From contig NZ_CP082247.1 of the NCBI RefSeq assembly GCF_019879105.1, forward strand, positions 186,001-250,000: a stretch of 64,000 bases of DNA, written 5' to 3'. The notes beneath the pieces were generated by a model. It was not told where the DNA came from. It did no database searches and saw nothing but the letters and a program-made list of their open reading frames with translations. This DNA comes from Natrinema sp. SYSU A 869 (GTDB lineage: Archaea > Halobacteriota > Halobacteria > Halobacteriales > Natrialbaceae). Made by a program: the position numbers and the translations under genes. Positions 27,417-37,925 of this stretch are shown in pieces. The first letter of the stretch is position 1. Every line of letters starts with the position of its first letter.

Positions 27417-29056
27417 TTAGTCAGACGGATCGAGACCGTACCACTGCTTGGCCACGGTCAGAAACTGGTTCGCATCCACCAGCGGCTTGTAGGTCCTGTT
27501 CTCACCGTCGATAGCGAGTTTCACCAGGAGATCGACCAGCCGCCAGACGTTGTACAGCACGCACGCGAAATTGAAAAAGCGGTAGTCGCGCTCGGTCGAG
27601 GTCGTCCGGACCATGAAGTGCTTTTGCTTTTTGAAGCCGTTCTCGATGCCCCACCTGTGACGGTATCGATGGATCATCCGCTCGATCATGTGGATGAACG
27701 TTTCGCATTCATCCGTTCGTCATCGGTGTCACGGGCGGTCACGTAGGGGTGGTTTGTCTCGAACACCACCGTCTCGGAGGTATTCACATCTCCCTCCTGC
27801 GCTTTCCGCTTGCGGGCTTCGACTTCCTCATCGCGGCGGATATCCGCGAGTAACCGCGAGAACGACAGTCCATCGCTCGGTTCACTCACCATATCCTCGA
27901 ACACCCACTCGCCACACATCTCCTTTCACACCTCCGAGAGGCTGTCGTCCTCATCCTCGTTATCCGGATTTGATCGCTTCGGCAGATACAGCTGCTTGCG
28001 CATGGGCGTGTCGTCGTCCATCTCTTCTTCGGTGACGTGGAAGCGCTTGCCCTCGCAGTACATCCATTCGATGGTGTCGGCTTCGTCGCTGCGTTCGAAG
28101 ATGCGTGTCGGATTCTGGTAGTGAACGCCGTACTTCTCACAGGTCGCTTTGACGCCCTCGCTGTCGAACTCCCGGTCCATCATCACGAGGTCGAGATCGA
28201 CCATCTCAGTCGCGTGCGTCAGCAGCTGCTCGACGATCTCGTCCTTCGACTGGCCGCGCTCGCGTGGAATGGCGTCGAGCACGAGCGGCACGTCCAGCCC
28301 GACGATCTTGAGCATCGCCCACTGGTAGTACTGGTTGCCGTCTTTGTACCCGAGAATGTCGGCTTCGTGGTCCTCTATGTCGCCGGTGAACGGGAAGCCC
28401 TTCGTCACGTCGATGGCCGCCCACAGTTTCCCGGTGAGCTCACCGTGCTGGCGAGCGCGGGCGATCAGCATCCGTGTCGTGGTGCGGAGCATCGAGCGAA
28501 TCTCTGCAACGGAGAGCTTTCCGAGCTGGTAGCGATGAGTCGATTCCGACGGCACTCTCTCGCGAGTTGTATCGAGGAAGAACGAGGCTGGGCCGCTCGC
28601 GGCGTACATGTCCTCACGCATCCCCATGTAGGCGTGTTGCTCCCAGAAGGCGTTCTCGTGGATCTGCCAATTCCGCCCACGGTCGAGCGCGAACGCATCG
28701 CAGACGAACGGTTTGGCCTACTGCCACACCTCGTCGGTCTTCTGGACGACGAGCTGGTGTTTCGGACAGTCATTAGCCCTTGTTTCGTCCGCTTCGCTGG
28801 TGCCGATTCGGTCTGGGAGGGAGACATCGCAGGCACGCGCAGTCTTCACGATCACGTCGACACAGTTCTGTACGGCGTCGCGCAGTTCATCGCTGAAGCG
28901 GTGGTTCCACGCCCGCCAGAACGTCGACTGCGCCGGAAGCGTCCCGAACCCAAGACTCCGACGGAGCGAGGGATACGCTCGCAGGTAGTCGTGGAGGGCG
29001 GTTTCGTCCCAGCCATTGATATCCTTGAGCAGAGACGCTCGGACATGTGTCGTCAT
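27417..29056 (-). mobile_element. IS4-family element with inactivated transposase
   Basis: One transposase can be followed from ATG 29056 (MTTHVRASLLKDINGWDETA) to 27417. The catalytic features are visible: Asp in KLWAAIDVTKG, Asp in LDLVMMDREFDS, and the YREK signature Y-2-R-3-E-6-K in HRYRHRWGIENGFKKQKHF. It carries three lesions: an in-frame TAG near 28715 after EVWQ, a TGA after DDSLSEV near 27925, and a one-base loss near 27700 within KRSST/FIHMIE. Terminal repeats were not identified. The element cannot make a full transposase. Confidence 0.75.
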
Positions 29057-29079
29057 CGGATACGGCCCTGAATACGGCG

Positions 29080-29319
29080 CTAACGAATCGTGTGCAGCAA
29101 ACGTGAGATGGTAATCGGTAGCTGACAGACCAACGCTTCGACGTCCGCGTAGGCCTCACAACGCTCGCACTGCGATTGCGCGATGGTCGTAATAGCCGAG
29201 ATGAATCCGTTCAGATCGCTGCCTGTTCCGTCGGATTCAACGGCGAAACAGCGGGACTGTTCGGGAGTGCTGTCGACGAGACTATCTGACTTATCTGACC
29301 GAAACAGAATAATAGTCAT
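29080..29319 (-). CDS. Possible short protein, perhaps truncated
   Basis: 79 residues starting MTIILFRSDKSDSLVDSTPE. The middle (LNGFISAITTIAQSQCERCE) loosely recalls HalOD1-type domains, but the C-terminal part does not, and it ends right where the IS4 element begins. It may be a gene truncated by that insertion. Confidence 0.25.
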   Translation of the reverse strand: MTIILFRSDKSDSLVDSTPEQSRCFAVESDGTGSDLNGFISAITTIAQSQCERCEAYADVEALVCQLPITISRLLHTIR

Positions 29320-29445
29320 ATAGCATAGATGGACGCATGGGACCTAAACCAACGTGCAATACTGGCAGTTTGCCCGAGCGACGTCTGCGACACAGAGGGG
29401 GGCGCGTACCAACGAATCACCACCTACCAATTCATCAGACTAGCC

Positions 29446-30081
29446 ATGCCGACCTTCACTGATGCGAAGCGCGAGCGAGTCCGCGAGTCGCTCCGTGACG
29501 CCGGACGCGAGTTCTTCGGTCGCTATGGTATCGACAAGACCGCAATCTCGGAACTCACCGAGTCGGCAGGAATCGGCAAAGGCACGTTCTACCAGTTCTA
29601 CGATTCGAAAGAAGAACTCTATATAGATGTTATTAAACAATTCCTAGAAGAGTACATTCCTCGCTTGCTGAGCAATTCCTTCGAAGCGTACGACGACCCA
29701 GAAAAGGCGATTAAAGCGTATCTCGAAGAGTCGATGGATGAACTCAACTCCAATCCATTTCTCCGGCAGGTTTTTCTCGAAGATGACGTCGATCAACTGC
29801 TTGAGCAATACTCTGACGATGAACTTAGCGAGGGCCACGAGCGGTCAGTCGAATTCTTCCTGCCGTATATCGAACAGTGGTATGACGAGGGTGAAGTTAC
29901 CGGCCCCGATCCCGAGACGATTGCCCATGCGCTTCGGCTGGTCACTCGCCTCGAATTCTCGAAGGAGCAGGTTGGCCGAGAGCGATACCCCGCTGTCCGG
30001 GAGACGCTCATCTCCGCCGTCGCGGCTGGGATAACAGACGGAACCGACGAATCACAGCACACGGTGGACCCTCATGAATGA
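29446..30081 (+). CDS. TetR/AcrR family transcriptional regulator
   Basis: 211 residues from MPTFTDAKRERVRESL; a frame extension to 29329 is rejected as non-typical. The N-terminal helix-turn-helix (YGIDKTAISELTESAGIGKG, then TFYQFYDSKEELYIDVIK) is the TetR signature. The rest is an all-helical ligand and dimerisation domain. Its stop overlaps the start of the PEP-synthase-like gene by 8 bp, so it is co-transcribed with it and most likely controls it, as many TetR proteins control an adjacent enzyme or resistance gene. Confidence 0.85.
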   Translation: MPTFTDAKRERVRESLRDAGREFFGRYGIDKTAISELTESAGIGKGTFYQFYDSKEELYIDVIKQFLEEYIPRLLSNSFEAYDDPEKAIKAYLEESMDELNSNPFLRQVFLEDDVDQLLEQYSDDELSEGHERSVEFFLPYIEQWYDEGEVTGPDPETIAHALRLVTRLEFSKEQVGRERYPAVRETLISAVAAGITDGTDESQHTVDPHE

Positions 30082-32835
30082 GAGTGAAGATATACAGAAA
30101 GACACGTACATCGTCGGGTTCGACGACGCTGGTGCAACCGACTGCGCGCTCGTCGGTGGCAAGGGCGCGAATCTGGCACGGTTGGTTGAAGCTGGCCTGC
30201 CGGTGCCTGCAGGATTCTGCGTGACGACTGCTGCGTATGAGACACTGATCGACGATCCAGCCATCCAGGACGCGATCGACGAGCTCGTAGCGCTCGATCC
30301 GGCGGACACGGTGGCGATCGCCGACGCGGGTGCTGCCCTCCGTACTCGGATCGAGGAGTGTGACGTCCCTGAAGAAGTCCGAGACGCGATCGAGACTGCT
30401 CTCAACGAGAACGCGAGCGATCCAGAGCAGGCGTATGCGATTCGTTCGAGCGCCACGGTCGAAGACCTCCCCGAGGCGTCGTTTGCGGGCCAACAGGAGA
30501 CGTTCCTCAACGTTCACGGTGTGGATGCAATCGTCGATCGGGTCCGTACGTGCATGGCGAGCCTCTTCACTGACCGTGCAATCGCGTATCGAGCGAGAAA
30601 TGAGATTCCACACGAAGAGGTCGCACTGGCGGTCGTTGTGCAACGAATGGTATCCTCGGACACCTCTGGTATTCTCTTTACAGCCGATCCGATGACCGGT
30701 AACCGCCACATCTCAGTTATAGAGGGAGGTTTCGGTCTCGGTGAGGCGTTCGTCTCCGGAGAGATGGCCGCCGACACCGTCCGAGTCGATACGCGAACCA
30801 AGAAAATTCTCGACTATAAAACTGGTGACCAGCAACGCGCAATACGCACGCTCCCTGAGGGGGCACCGAGACGATCGACGTCATACCCGCAGAACGGACG
30901 ACCCGCGTACTCTCAGATGATCAAGTACGGAACCTCGTGGACCTGGGTGAGGAAATCGAAGCGATATTCGACCATCCACAGGACATCGAATGGAGTATCA
31001 CCGACGACGAAATCTATGTCGTTCAAGCACGGCCGATAACGTCGTTGTTCCCTGTCCCGTCGCCCGAACCATCCGATGACCGACTGCATGTCTACGTCAG
31101 CATGGGACACATCCAGGCGTTTGCCGAGCCCATGCCGCCGCTTGTGCGCGATCTCTGGATGACGTTCATTCAAACGATGTACGTGGAATTCGGGTTCGGG
31201 GCCGATACACAGTGGGCTGCCGAGGCAGGCGGGCGCGTGTATATCGACATGACCTCACAGTTACGAATTGGTGCTTTCCGGGACCAGCTTCCGGACCAGC
31301 TGGCAGCGACCAGTGAACCAGCGAGTGCCGGTGTCAAGGATATTTTGAGACGACGTGGCGAGGAGTTCAGTGAAAAGCGATCAGTCGGTGAAACTGTCAC
31401 AGCAGTGCCCCAACTCGCCGCTACAGCGTGGACGGGCGTGAGGACGGGATATCCACTTGTCTCCGCTCTGCTAGATGGCTTCGTTGGGTCCTATATTGGA
31501 GCGCCAGCCCCACCTGAGCACGAGAAAGCCAAATGGGTGGACTGGGGGCAAAATATTGCTGAACAAGTACGTGCCCCTGATACCCCCAAAGAGCGCTCGC
31601 GCGCCGTCTTCACTCAATTGGACGACGCCATTCGACTCCCATCCGTCGGTCCGTTGGTTGCTGCGTTCGCCGCAGGAAGTTGGCTCGAACGGTTGTGTTC
31701 GAATACCCAAGAAGAGATCGACGCCATCGGGAGAGGCTTTCCGGATGAACTGGTGACACAAATCAATCTCGGACTGGGTGATCTCGCAGACGTGGCTCGT
31801 TCCCACCCCGAAGCAGCTGATGCCCTTCGACAGAACGCCACACTGGAGGAGATCCAATCCCTCAAGGGAGGGGAGGAATTCGTGAATGCATTCGAGGAGT
31901 ACCTCGACGAATTCGGTCATCGCGCGACCGGTGAAATCGATATCAGCCGTCCGCGGTGGCGTGAAGATCCCTCGGTGCTGGTCGAGACAGTTCGTACAAA
32001 CCTTGACCACGGTGAATCCGGCGAACACCGCGAACATGTAAGAAAGATGGAACGTGAGGCACTGGACGCAGCCAAGCGGCTCGAACAGCGGGCTAGTCAC
32101 GGATTGTTGGGCGCGATTCGAAAGCGTCTCGTTCACCGACTCATCAGGACCTATCGCGCCTACATCCAGACACGGGAGTACCCAAAACAGGGAATCGCCC
32201 ACGTATTCGCGACGTGGCATGAGATATTTCAGGAGGCTGGTGAGCAGCTCGTCGCCGACGAGCAGTTGAACAGTTCCGAAGATGTCTGGTTTCTCCGAAA
32301 GGACGAATTGTTCGCCGCGCTGGATGGCGATTCGATTGACGTCGATATCGCGGCCCGACGTGCCGAATTCGAGCGTCACGCCACGATGGATGCACCACCA
32401 GTGTTGACGAGCGAAGGTGAAGCGCCGAGCGCGGACATCGAGCGTGAAGATGTCCCGGACGACGCACTCGTCGGAACTGGCGTGTCAGGTGGTATCGTCG
32501 AAGGACCGGCACGAGTCGTGCACGATCCCGCAGAAGAGACGATCGAGAAAGACGAGATACTCATCGCTCCGTCGTCCGATCCCGGTTGGACGCCGCTGTT
32601 CCTGAACGCAGCAGGCATCGTCGTCGAGGTGGGGGGTCGGCTGAGTCACGGTGCGCTCGTTGCACGTGAATACGGACTTCCAGGCGTGGTGTCGGTAGCC
32701 GAAGCGACACAACGCATCGAGACGGGCGACCACATTCGGGTTGACGGTACCCGTGGCACCGTCGAACTCCTTGATCGGTCTAAACAATCGGCAGCTATTG
32801 AAGATCTCGGGGGCAGTGATGAAGAGGGGCCGTGA
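30074..32835 (+). pseudogene. PEP synthase / rifampicin phosphotransferase-like enzyme, one-base frameshift
   Basis: Two frames join into a protein of about 920 residues. The first has the ATP-grasp PPDK N-terminal domain (CALVGGKGANLARLVEAGLP, YAIRSSATVEDLPEASFAGQ). Near 30859-30863 (a run of five G) one G is missing; restored, the sequence continues through VYVVQARPITSLF, a long helical insert and the PEP-utiliser swivelling domain with the phosphoryl-carrying His in GGRLSHGALVARE. The large middle region and lack of the PEP-synthase C-terminal TIM barrel fit the Rph/PpsA-like group, some of which phosphorylate rifamycins. The substrate is unknown. Overlaps the TetR gene. Confidence 0.75.
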
Positions 32836-33426
32836 AGAGATGCTTGACCACCTCTCTATCTTCTATCCGCTTTACGGTGATTTCAATTGAGGATCTGAAG
32901 TCAGGCAGGTGGTTTCCTCATGCACGATGGGAATTGGAATCAATTGATGGTCTAAATTCTACATGGGTCTATACATGACGGATCGACCTAGCCGAGTTCA
33001 GCTAGTAACGAGATCACTCATGGACAACTGTACCCGAATCTCGATACTGTCGTCAACACGGTCAACGGCTCCGGCCGTTAGTTGGTATACCGTATCAATA
33101 TGAAAACCAATCACTATGTAACAAGACTTATCCCTCTTCTATCATTACTAGTGATATATTCCAATCCCGTTTTAGTCGATATTCGGGTAGTACCGTGGTA
33201 GAACAGTGTGCAGTAAGGTATAGCTTCTAACGCCTCGTCAGCAGATGCGCTAAGTAGCGCCAAAAATGTCTGTTGAGGCAACCGAATCGGTCGTAATATT
33301 CGGAAGAGTAAATATTATGATATATACGGAAATATTGAATAAAACGCAGTCTCGAGGACGGACGCGGGCTTGTATCGGATTTCAATTGCTGTTGCGTGTC
33401 GATCGTCGGAAAACCAGTAGCGTCGT
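32836..33426. other. Intergenic with a decayed PadR fragment
   Basis: At about 33020-33110 the plus strand encodes HGQLYPNLDTVVNTVNG, then, after a stop, LVYRINMK. This matches the HGRLYPNLDEIVDKG part of the PadR genes at 26478 and 63706. The remainder is AT-rich, and 33290-33350 could carry the promoter of the NRAMP gene. Confidence 0.45.
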
Positions 33427-34689
33427 ATGAGTACGAAGAACTTCACTCCGTTTGCGGACCTGACCGGATTCACACAGAAGTACGGACTAGCGTTCGTGAT
33501 GGTTGCCAGTTACTTTGGCTCTGGATCGGTGTTCATTGCCAGCCAAGCTGGCGTCATGCACGGATACACACTGCTCTGGGCCGCCATGGGTGCGGCGTTA
33601 CTCGGATTTGTTGCCCAAGACATGAGCGCTCGGCTGGGTATCCATGGAACATCGCTAATGGTGTTCACCCGCGAAAAACTGGGCCGACCACTGGCGACAA
33701 CGATCGCACTCTTCCTGTCGATTGGCTGCGTCGCTTGGACGCTTGGGTTGGTCGCCGCGGTCGGCGCTGGCCTCTCCTTCCTGCTCGGGGGTGCCGTCGC
33801 CTGGCAGCCCATTGCCGTACTCACGACGTTCGTTGCGATCGGTGTCGGCCTGTTGCGCTACGACACCGTCGAGAACATGATGATCGCGATGATGCTCTCG
33901 TTGATGGTGGTCTTCGTGATCGTCGCCCTACCGAGCGGGGCCGATCCGAGCAGTGTTGCGACCGGGTTCGTACCGGACACGGACACACTGGGTGCACTGG
34001 CAATGGCAGCGGGACTGCTCGGCACGACCGCACTGTGGCCGAACTTCTTCCTCGAATCAATTCTCGTCCATACCAAGGGCTGGACCGACGAGAGCGACCT
34101 CCCAGAGGTTCGGACAGACCTAGCGATCGGCTACGCTGTTGGCGGGATCACAACAATCGCGATCCTGGTCGCCGCAGCGGCACTACTGCGCCCGATGGGC
34201 TACACCGAACTCGAGTCGTTCATCACGCCAGGCGAGGCGCTGGTTGACGTACTCGGAACGTGGGCGATGGTGCTGTTCGTCGGCGGCGTGATCGCCGCGG
34301 CGTTCAACAGCATCATCCCGATCATGTGGACACCAGCCTACATCATTCCGCAGGCTGCGGGTTACTCTGTTTATAAGGGAGATCGACTGTTCAACGTCCT
34401 ATTCGCGGGGCTGACCGGGCTCGGCGTGTTCTCGCCACTGGTGAGCTGGTGGCTGGATCTGTCGGTTGTCGACATGGTGATCCTGTTTCCGATGTATAAC
34501 GGCATCTTCGCACTGCCAGTCGCAGCCATCCTGCTGTTCTGGGCGGTTAATGACCGCGAGACGATGGGCGAGTACACCAATTCTAGACTGCTAAACGGCG
34601 TCAACGCACTGCTTGTGCTACTCGCGGTTGTCCTCGCGATCCTGTCCATCCAAGACTTTCTTACACTCATCACTGGTGGTGGGTTCTGA
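33427..34689 (+). CDS. NRAMP-family divalent metal transporter
   Basis: 420 residues with about eleven membrane helices. The N-terminal part (GLAFVMVASYFGSGSVFIAS, then QAGVMHGYTLLWAAMGAALL) follows the NRAMP fold, in which helix 1 breaks around the metal site; the canonical DPGN is replaced by FGSGS, so the metal specificity may differ from Mn/Fe. Helix 6 carries NSIIPIMWTPAYIIPQAAG. No regulator is adjacent except the more distant PEP-synthase operon. Located in the cytoplasmic membrane. Confidence 0.75.
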   Translation: MSTKNFTPFADLTGFTQKYGLAFVMVASYFGSGSVFIASQAGVMHGYTLLWAAMGAALLGFVAQDMSARLGIHGTSLMVFTREKLGRPLATTIALFLSIGCVAWTLGLVAAVGAGLSFLLGGAVAWQPIAVLTTFVAIGVGLLRYDTVENMMIAMMLSLMVVFVIVALPSGADPSSVATGFVPDTDTLGALAMAAGLLGTTALWPNFFLESILVHTKGWTDESDLPEVRTDLAIGYAVGGITTIAILVAAAALLRPMGYTELESFITPGEALVDVLGTWAMVLFVGGVIAAAFNSIIPIMWTPAYIIPQAAGYSVYKGDRLFNVLFAGLTGLGVFSPLVSWWLDLSVVDMVILFPMYNGIFALPVAAILLFWAVNDRETMGEYTNSRLLNGVNALLVLLAVVLAILSIQDFLTLITGGGF

Positions 34690-35458
34690 CGTTGTGCCCC
34701 CTTATTGCTCTCTCAGCACTGCTACCTCCATCGTCGAGTTGGAATAGTGTGGACTATAGTAGCCACTGAAAGTCAATGCACACCCGATCGCACGACGGCT
34801 GTGCGATCGGCGTGTAAATCGTTTCAGTTGTTACTATAACGAGTACGTTCTCCGCTACCCCACGAAAACGAGAGCGACTCATCACTCTTGTCTCGAGTTC
34901 TGTGACAGCCATAGCGGGCCTACTATCGCGATCGACGAGTCGCGAACACGCCGTTCACTGAGCGAGGAGATGGACGTCCGCTTTGCCACGGTGGACGCTG
35001 TCTACAGAGTCGTCAGCGAGAGCGGAAATACCTACGAGTCAACGGTGAGTCAGTGACATGTACCTGTCTAGATATCGAGCAGCGCCAGCCAGCCAGCTGG
35101 CGGCTGGAAGCATCTTCGATGTGTCGACCTCGAGATCCACACAGGGCTGGTTCCTGTCCCGGATGAGACAGTCAGTCACTGACTGTGGGTGATCGAGTCG
35201 TCGCTCGAGTGCTTCAAATTATCGCCTTCGTGTGGAACCAGCGTATCTGAACCCGACCATTTAATATAACGAAAAGAGACTATTAGAATAGACAGGAAGT
35301 GGATCTATGCCCTCGATAGACATCCTCATAGCCCACCTGAGCCACGTATCCCGTTCGTATTTGGGGACATCGCCTATCGCCTGTACAGCGGAACCAAAAC
35401 CAGCGAGACGAATTATCGGCAAGCGAAACCGTCGTAATCTGGGCAGGTCGACGGAGCG
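34690..35458. other. Intergenic with gene fragments
   Basis: At about 34913-35057 the plus strand reads TIAIDESRTRRSLSEEMDVR and VYRVVSESGNTYESTVSQ, like the start of haloarchaeal SWIM zinc-finger proteins but cut before the cysteines. At 35217-35251 it ends QIIAFVWNQRI and stop, like the C-terminus of IS6-like transposases remnant at 48410-48747. The rest is uninformative. Confidence 0.35.
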
Positions 35459-35860
35459 GTGATCCCCAACTACTCTGTACGCGCTCTACTCATCGCTCTC
35501 GTCTATCTCACAGCAATGTATCTTGGAGGAGGTCTCCTACTGGATGATCCGACCGCGCCACTTGCTGTCGTGCCAATCGGGTGTGGCGTTTTCCTCCTCA
35601 TCCACGCGTGGCACACGACTCACCTCTCCGAACTTGGCTACGCAATCATGTGGTTATGGACCGCGATTCTTGCCATCTCCGTCGGAACTGGCGTGCTCAC
35701 CCACATCATTGTCGTACAACCCGACCCCGAACCACTCAGCGAGCTCACGATCGCTCGTGGAGTCGGAACGGTCGGTCTCAGTACCGTACTCATCACTGCT
35801 TACACGCTTCTCATCTGGCGGAACGGCAACGGGTCCCGTAGCGGACCGTCATCTCGGTGA
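35459..35860 (+). CDS. Four-helix membrane protein (GTG start)
   Basis: 133 residues, starting at GTG 35459. Hydrophobic segments: ALLIALVYLTAMYLGGGLLL, LAVVPIGCGVFLLIHAW, LGYAIMWLWTAILAISVGTG and GLSTVLITAYTLLIW. No family recognised. It precedes a single-helix protein gene and the formate dehydrogenase genes in the same direction, so it may belong to that transcription unit, but gaps of 145 bp and 60 bp leave this open. Confidence 0.5.
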   Translation: MIPNYSVRALLIALVYLTAMYLGGGLLLDDPTAPLAVVPIGCGVFLLIHAWHTTHLSELGYAIMWLWTAILAISVGTGVLTHIIVVQPDPEPLSELTIARGVGTVGLSTVLITAYTLLIWRNGNGSRSGPSSR

Positions 35861-36005
35861 GTAACCGTGGACACAGCTGGATCTGACGCAGGACGAGATG
35901 ATCCCGAAAATAGGGAACATTCGAGCGTCACAAAGACGACTGCTCGTCTTGGTACTTCCTGGCGCTCGCCAAAATCACTACCCACCTTCGCGTGGTACAC
36001 CGCGT

Positions 36006-36212
36006 ATGGTCGAACGAAACGCGGAATCGACCGGTGTCTTGAGACTCATCGTCGCGATCGCCCTCTTCGCAGCGGTCGGCGGGGCCGCCTTCTGGGCGTG
36101 GCGTCGGACGGCACCCCTCTCGCGATGGTACCGCCAGATGCAGCGACGGCGCGAGGAACGCGATCAACGCGGACCAAACCCTCAACGGAATCCCGGAACG
36201 GATTCGATCTGA
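36006..36212 (+). CDS. Single-helix membrane protein (68 residues)
   Basis: It starts at MVERNAESTGVLRLIV; an earlier ATG at 35898 gives a poor N-terminus. One membrane helix (VLRLIVAIALFAAVGGAAFW) is followed by a strongly basic tail (RRTAPLSRWYRQMQRRREER). Upstream of the formate dehydrogenase pair by 60 bp. It could anchor or organise that complex, but this rests on position only. Confidence 0.45.
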   Translation: MVERNAESTGVLRLIVAIALFAAVGGAAFWAWRRTAPLSRWYRQMQRRREERDQRGPNPQRNPGTDSI

Positions 36213-36272
36213 TCAGATACAATGATAGTCACGAGTAGTTTACGGTAAGTCCTATCTTTTCGTACGGTCTTG

Positions 36273-37925
36273 GTGAACACGACGGTAGTGAGCTACGCAA
36301 ACGACCCTCACGAATCCCAACCGGTCATTCGTGTCACAGTCGGTCACGGTGAACTGCCGAGCGTCGCCCGAGAGGTGAACGATACTGACGCTGACGAGAA
36401 TCGCTCTCACCCAAAACGAGGACGAACAGTGCTTCAAACGGCCCGTACCGCTGCCGAAACGGTCGACGTGCTCGAGGTCGGGTCGACCGGCGTTCGCGCG
36501 CTCGAGCCGCTCGTTCTCGTCACGAACGATGGGCGGACGGCGTACCATCCGCGGCCCTCCTCCGAGCGAATGCGGACGCTCGTCGAGCGTTCGGAAGCGG
36601 GTACCATCGGAGCGGATGACGCCATGTGGGTCGTCGAACACGACGCCGACACCGAGCGATTGCCGATACCGTCCGATGGGCCGCTCGCGGTCGGGACGCG
36701 GCGCGTGCTGGGAAGATGCGGGTGGACCGATATCGAAGCCGATGGAACCGCATCCGCGGACGCCGCACAGCATGCGCGCGATGACCCGGAAGCGGCACTC
36801 GAGCGACTCGCCGAGATCGGACTCCTCGGACGTGGCCGGGGCGATGCGAGTCAGGACGCCTCCATCGCCGAGGATATGGCCGTCGTCCGCGAGCTGTCGG
36901 GCGATCCGGTCGTGGTGGTAAACGCCAACGAGAGCGACCGGCGAAACGAGACCGACCGGACACTGCTCGGAGGGTCACCGGCGGCAGTGCTCGACGGGGC
37001 GCTCGCCGTCGCCGAAATCGTCGGCGCGGATCCCAGCGATACCGTCGTGTACACGAACGATGGAGACGACCTCACACGTCATCGGGCTCGCCGTGCGGCG
37101 GCCGCCGTCACCGATGCGCTCGCCGAGGGAACGAGCACCGGCGACGCGGACACTCCGCAGGTCGTCGCCGGACCGGACGAGTACATCGCCGGGGAGTTCA
37201 CCATGGCACTCGAGGCCCTGGAAGGCAACGACCGGCTGGAAGCGCGCTTGCGCCCGCCTGGCCCCGCTCGGCACGGTCTGTACGGTCGCCCGACGATCGT
37301 TCAGACGCCCCGGACGCTCGCACAGATTCGTGCCGCGCTCCTCGAGCCCGATGCCTTCGACGCCGCCGATGCCGACCCCGGAACGCGACTCGTCACCGTT
37401 ACCGGCGACGTGGAGACGCCGACGACCGTCGAGTTGCCGACCGGGAGCTCACTGGCTGCCGTCCGCAACGCCGTCGACGCGACGGACGGGTTCAAGATGG
37501 CGTGCATCGGCGGTCAGTTTGGCGGCTTCACTCGGTCCCTCGATCACACGGTAAACGCGCTGGCGCTGCAGAACGCCGACCTCGGTACCGAGGGTGTCGT
37601 CGAACTGCTCGGGCGAGGTCGCTGTGTACTTGCGACGACCGGTGAACGCGTCCGGTTCGCCAGCGAGGAGAACTGCGGTCGCTGTTTCCCCGGCCGCGAG
37701 GGGTCGAAACAGCTCCTCGGCCTCCTCCGGGAGATCTACGACGGAAACTACGAGGACGACATGATACGCGAACTTACACGCGTGATGGGAACCTCGAGTC
37801 TCTGTGACTTCGGCGAGTCGGCGGCCCGGAACGTCGAGACGGCCCTCGACCGGTTCGAGACCGAACTCGAGGCCCACGCGGCCGGCCGCTGCCCGAGCGG
37901 TGCCTGTGAGGTGTCCCAGTCATGA
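36273..37925 (+). CDS. NuoF-like (51-kDa) subunit of formate dehydrogenase, with altered motifs
   Basis: About 550 residues; start is GTG 36273 or TTG 36270. The C-terminal two thirds align with the FMN/NAD-binding 51-kDa subunit of complex I: the region LAEIGLLGRGRGD, VVVVNANESD and LLGGSPAAVLDGALAVAEIV corresponds to the flavin loop, GFKMACIGGQFGGF to the SLBB part, and SEENCGRCFPGREGSKQLLG with SSLCDFG to the N3 cluster. Two points are odd. The usual GRGGAGFPTG flavin loop is not conserved, and the third cluster Cys (CxxCxxC) is Gly. The gene overlaps the catalytic subunit by ATGA, so they form one complex accepting electrons from formate. Confidence 0.75.
   Translation: MNTTVVSYANDPHESQPVIRVTVGHGELPSVAREVNDTDADENRSHPKRGRTVLQTARTAAETVDVLEVGSTGVRALEPLVLVTNDGRTAYHPRPSSERMRTLVERSEAGTIGADDAMWVVEHDADTERLPIPSDGPLAVGTRRVLGRCGWTDIEADGTASADAAQHARDDPEAALERLAEIGLLGRGRGDASQDASIAEDMAVVRELSGDPVVVVNANESDRRNETDRTLLGGSPAAVLDGALAVAEIVGADPSDTVVYTNDGDDLTRHRARRAAAAVTDALAEGTSTGDADTPQVVAGPDEYIAGEFTMALEALEGNDRLEARLRPPGPARHGLYGRPTIVQTPRTLAQIRAALLEPDAFDAADADPGTRLVTVTGDVETPTTVELPTGSSLAAVRNAVDATDGFKMACIGGQFGGFTRSLDHTVNALALQNADLGTEGVVELLGRGRCVLATTGERVRFASEENCGRCFPGREGSKQLLGLLREIYDGNYEDDMIRELTRVMGTSSLCDFGESAARNVETALDRFETELEAHAAGRCPSGACEVSQS

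Noticed and set aside
28037-29071. 344-residue plus-strand frame
   Set aside because: Antisense to the IS4 transposase whose DDE and YREK residues are visible.
31471-32379. 302-residue minus-strand frame
   Set aside because: Antisense to the PEP-synthase-like gene.
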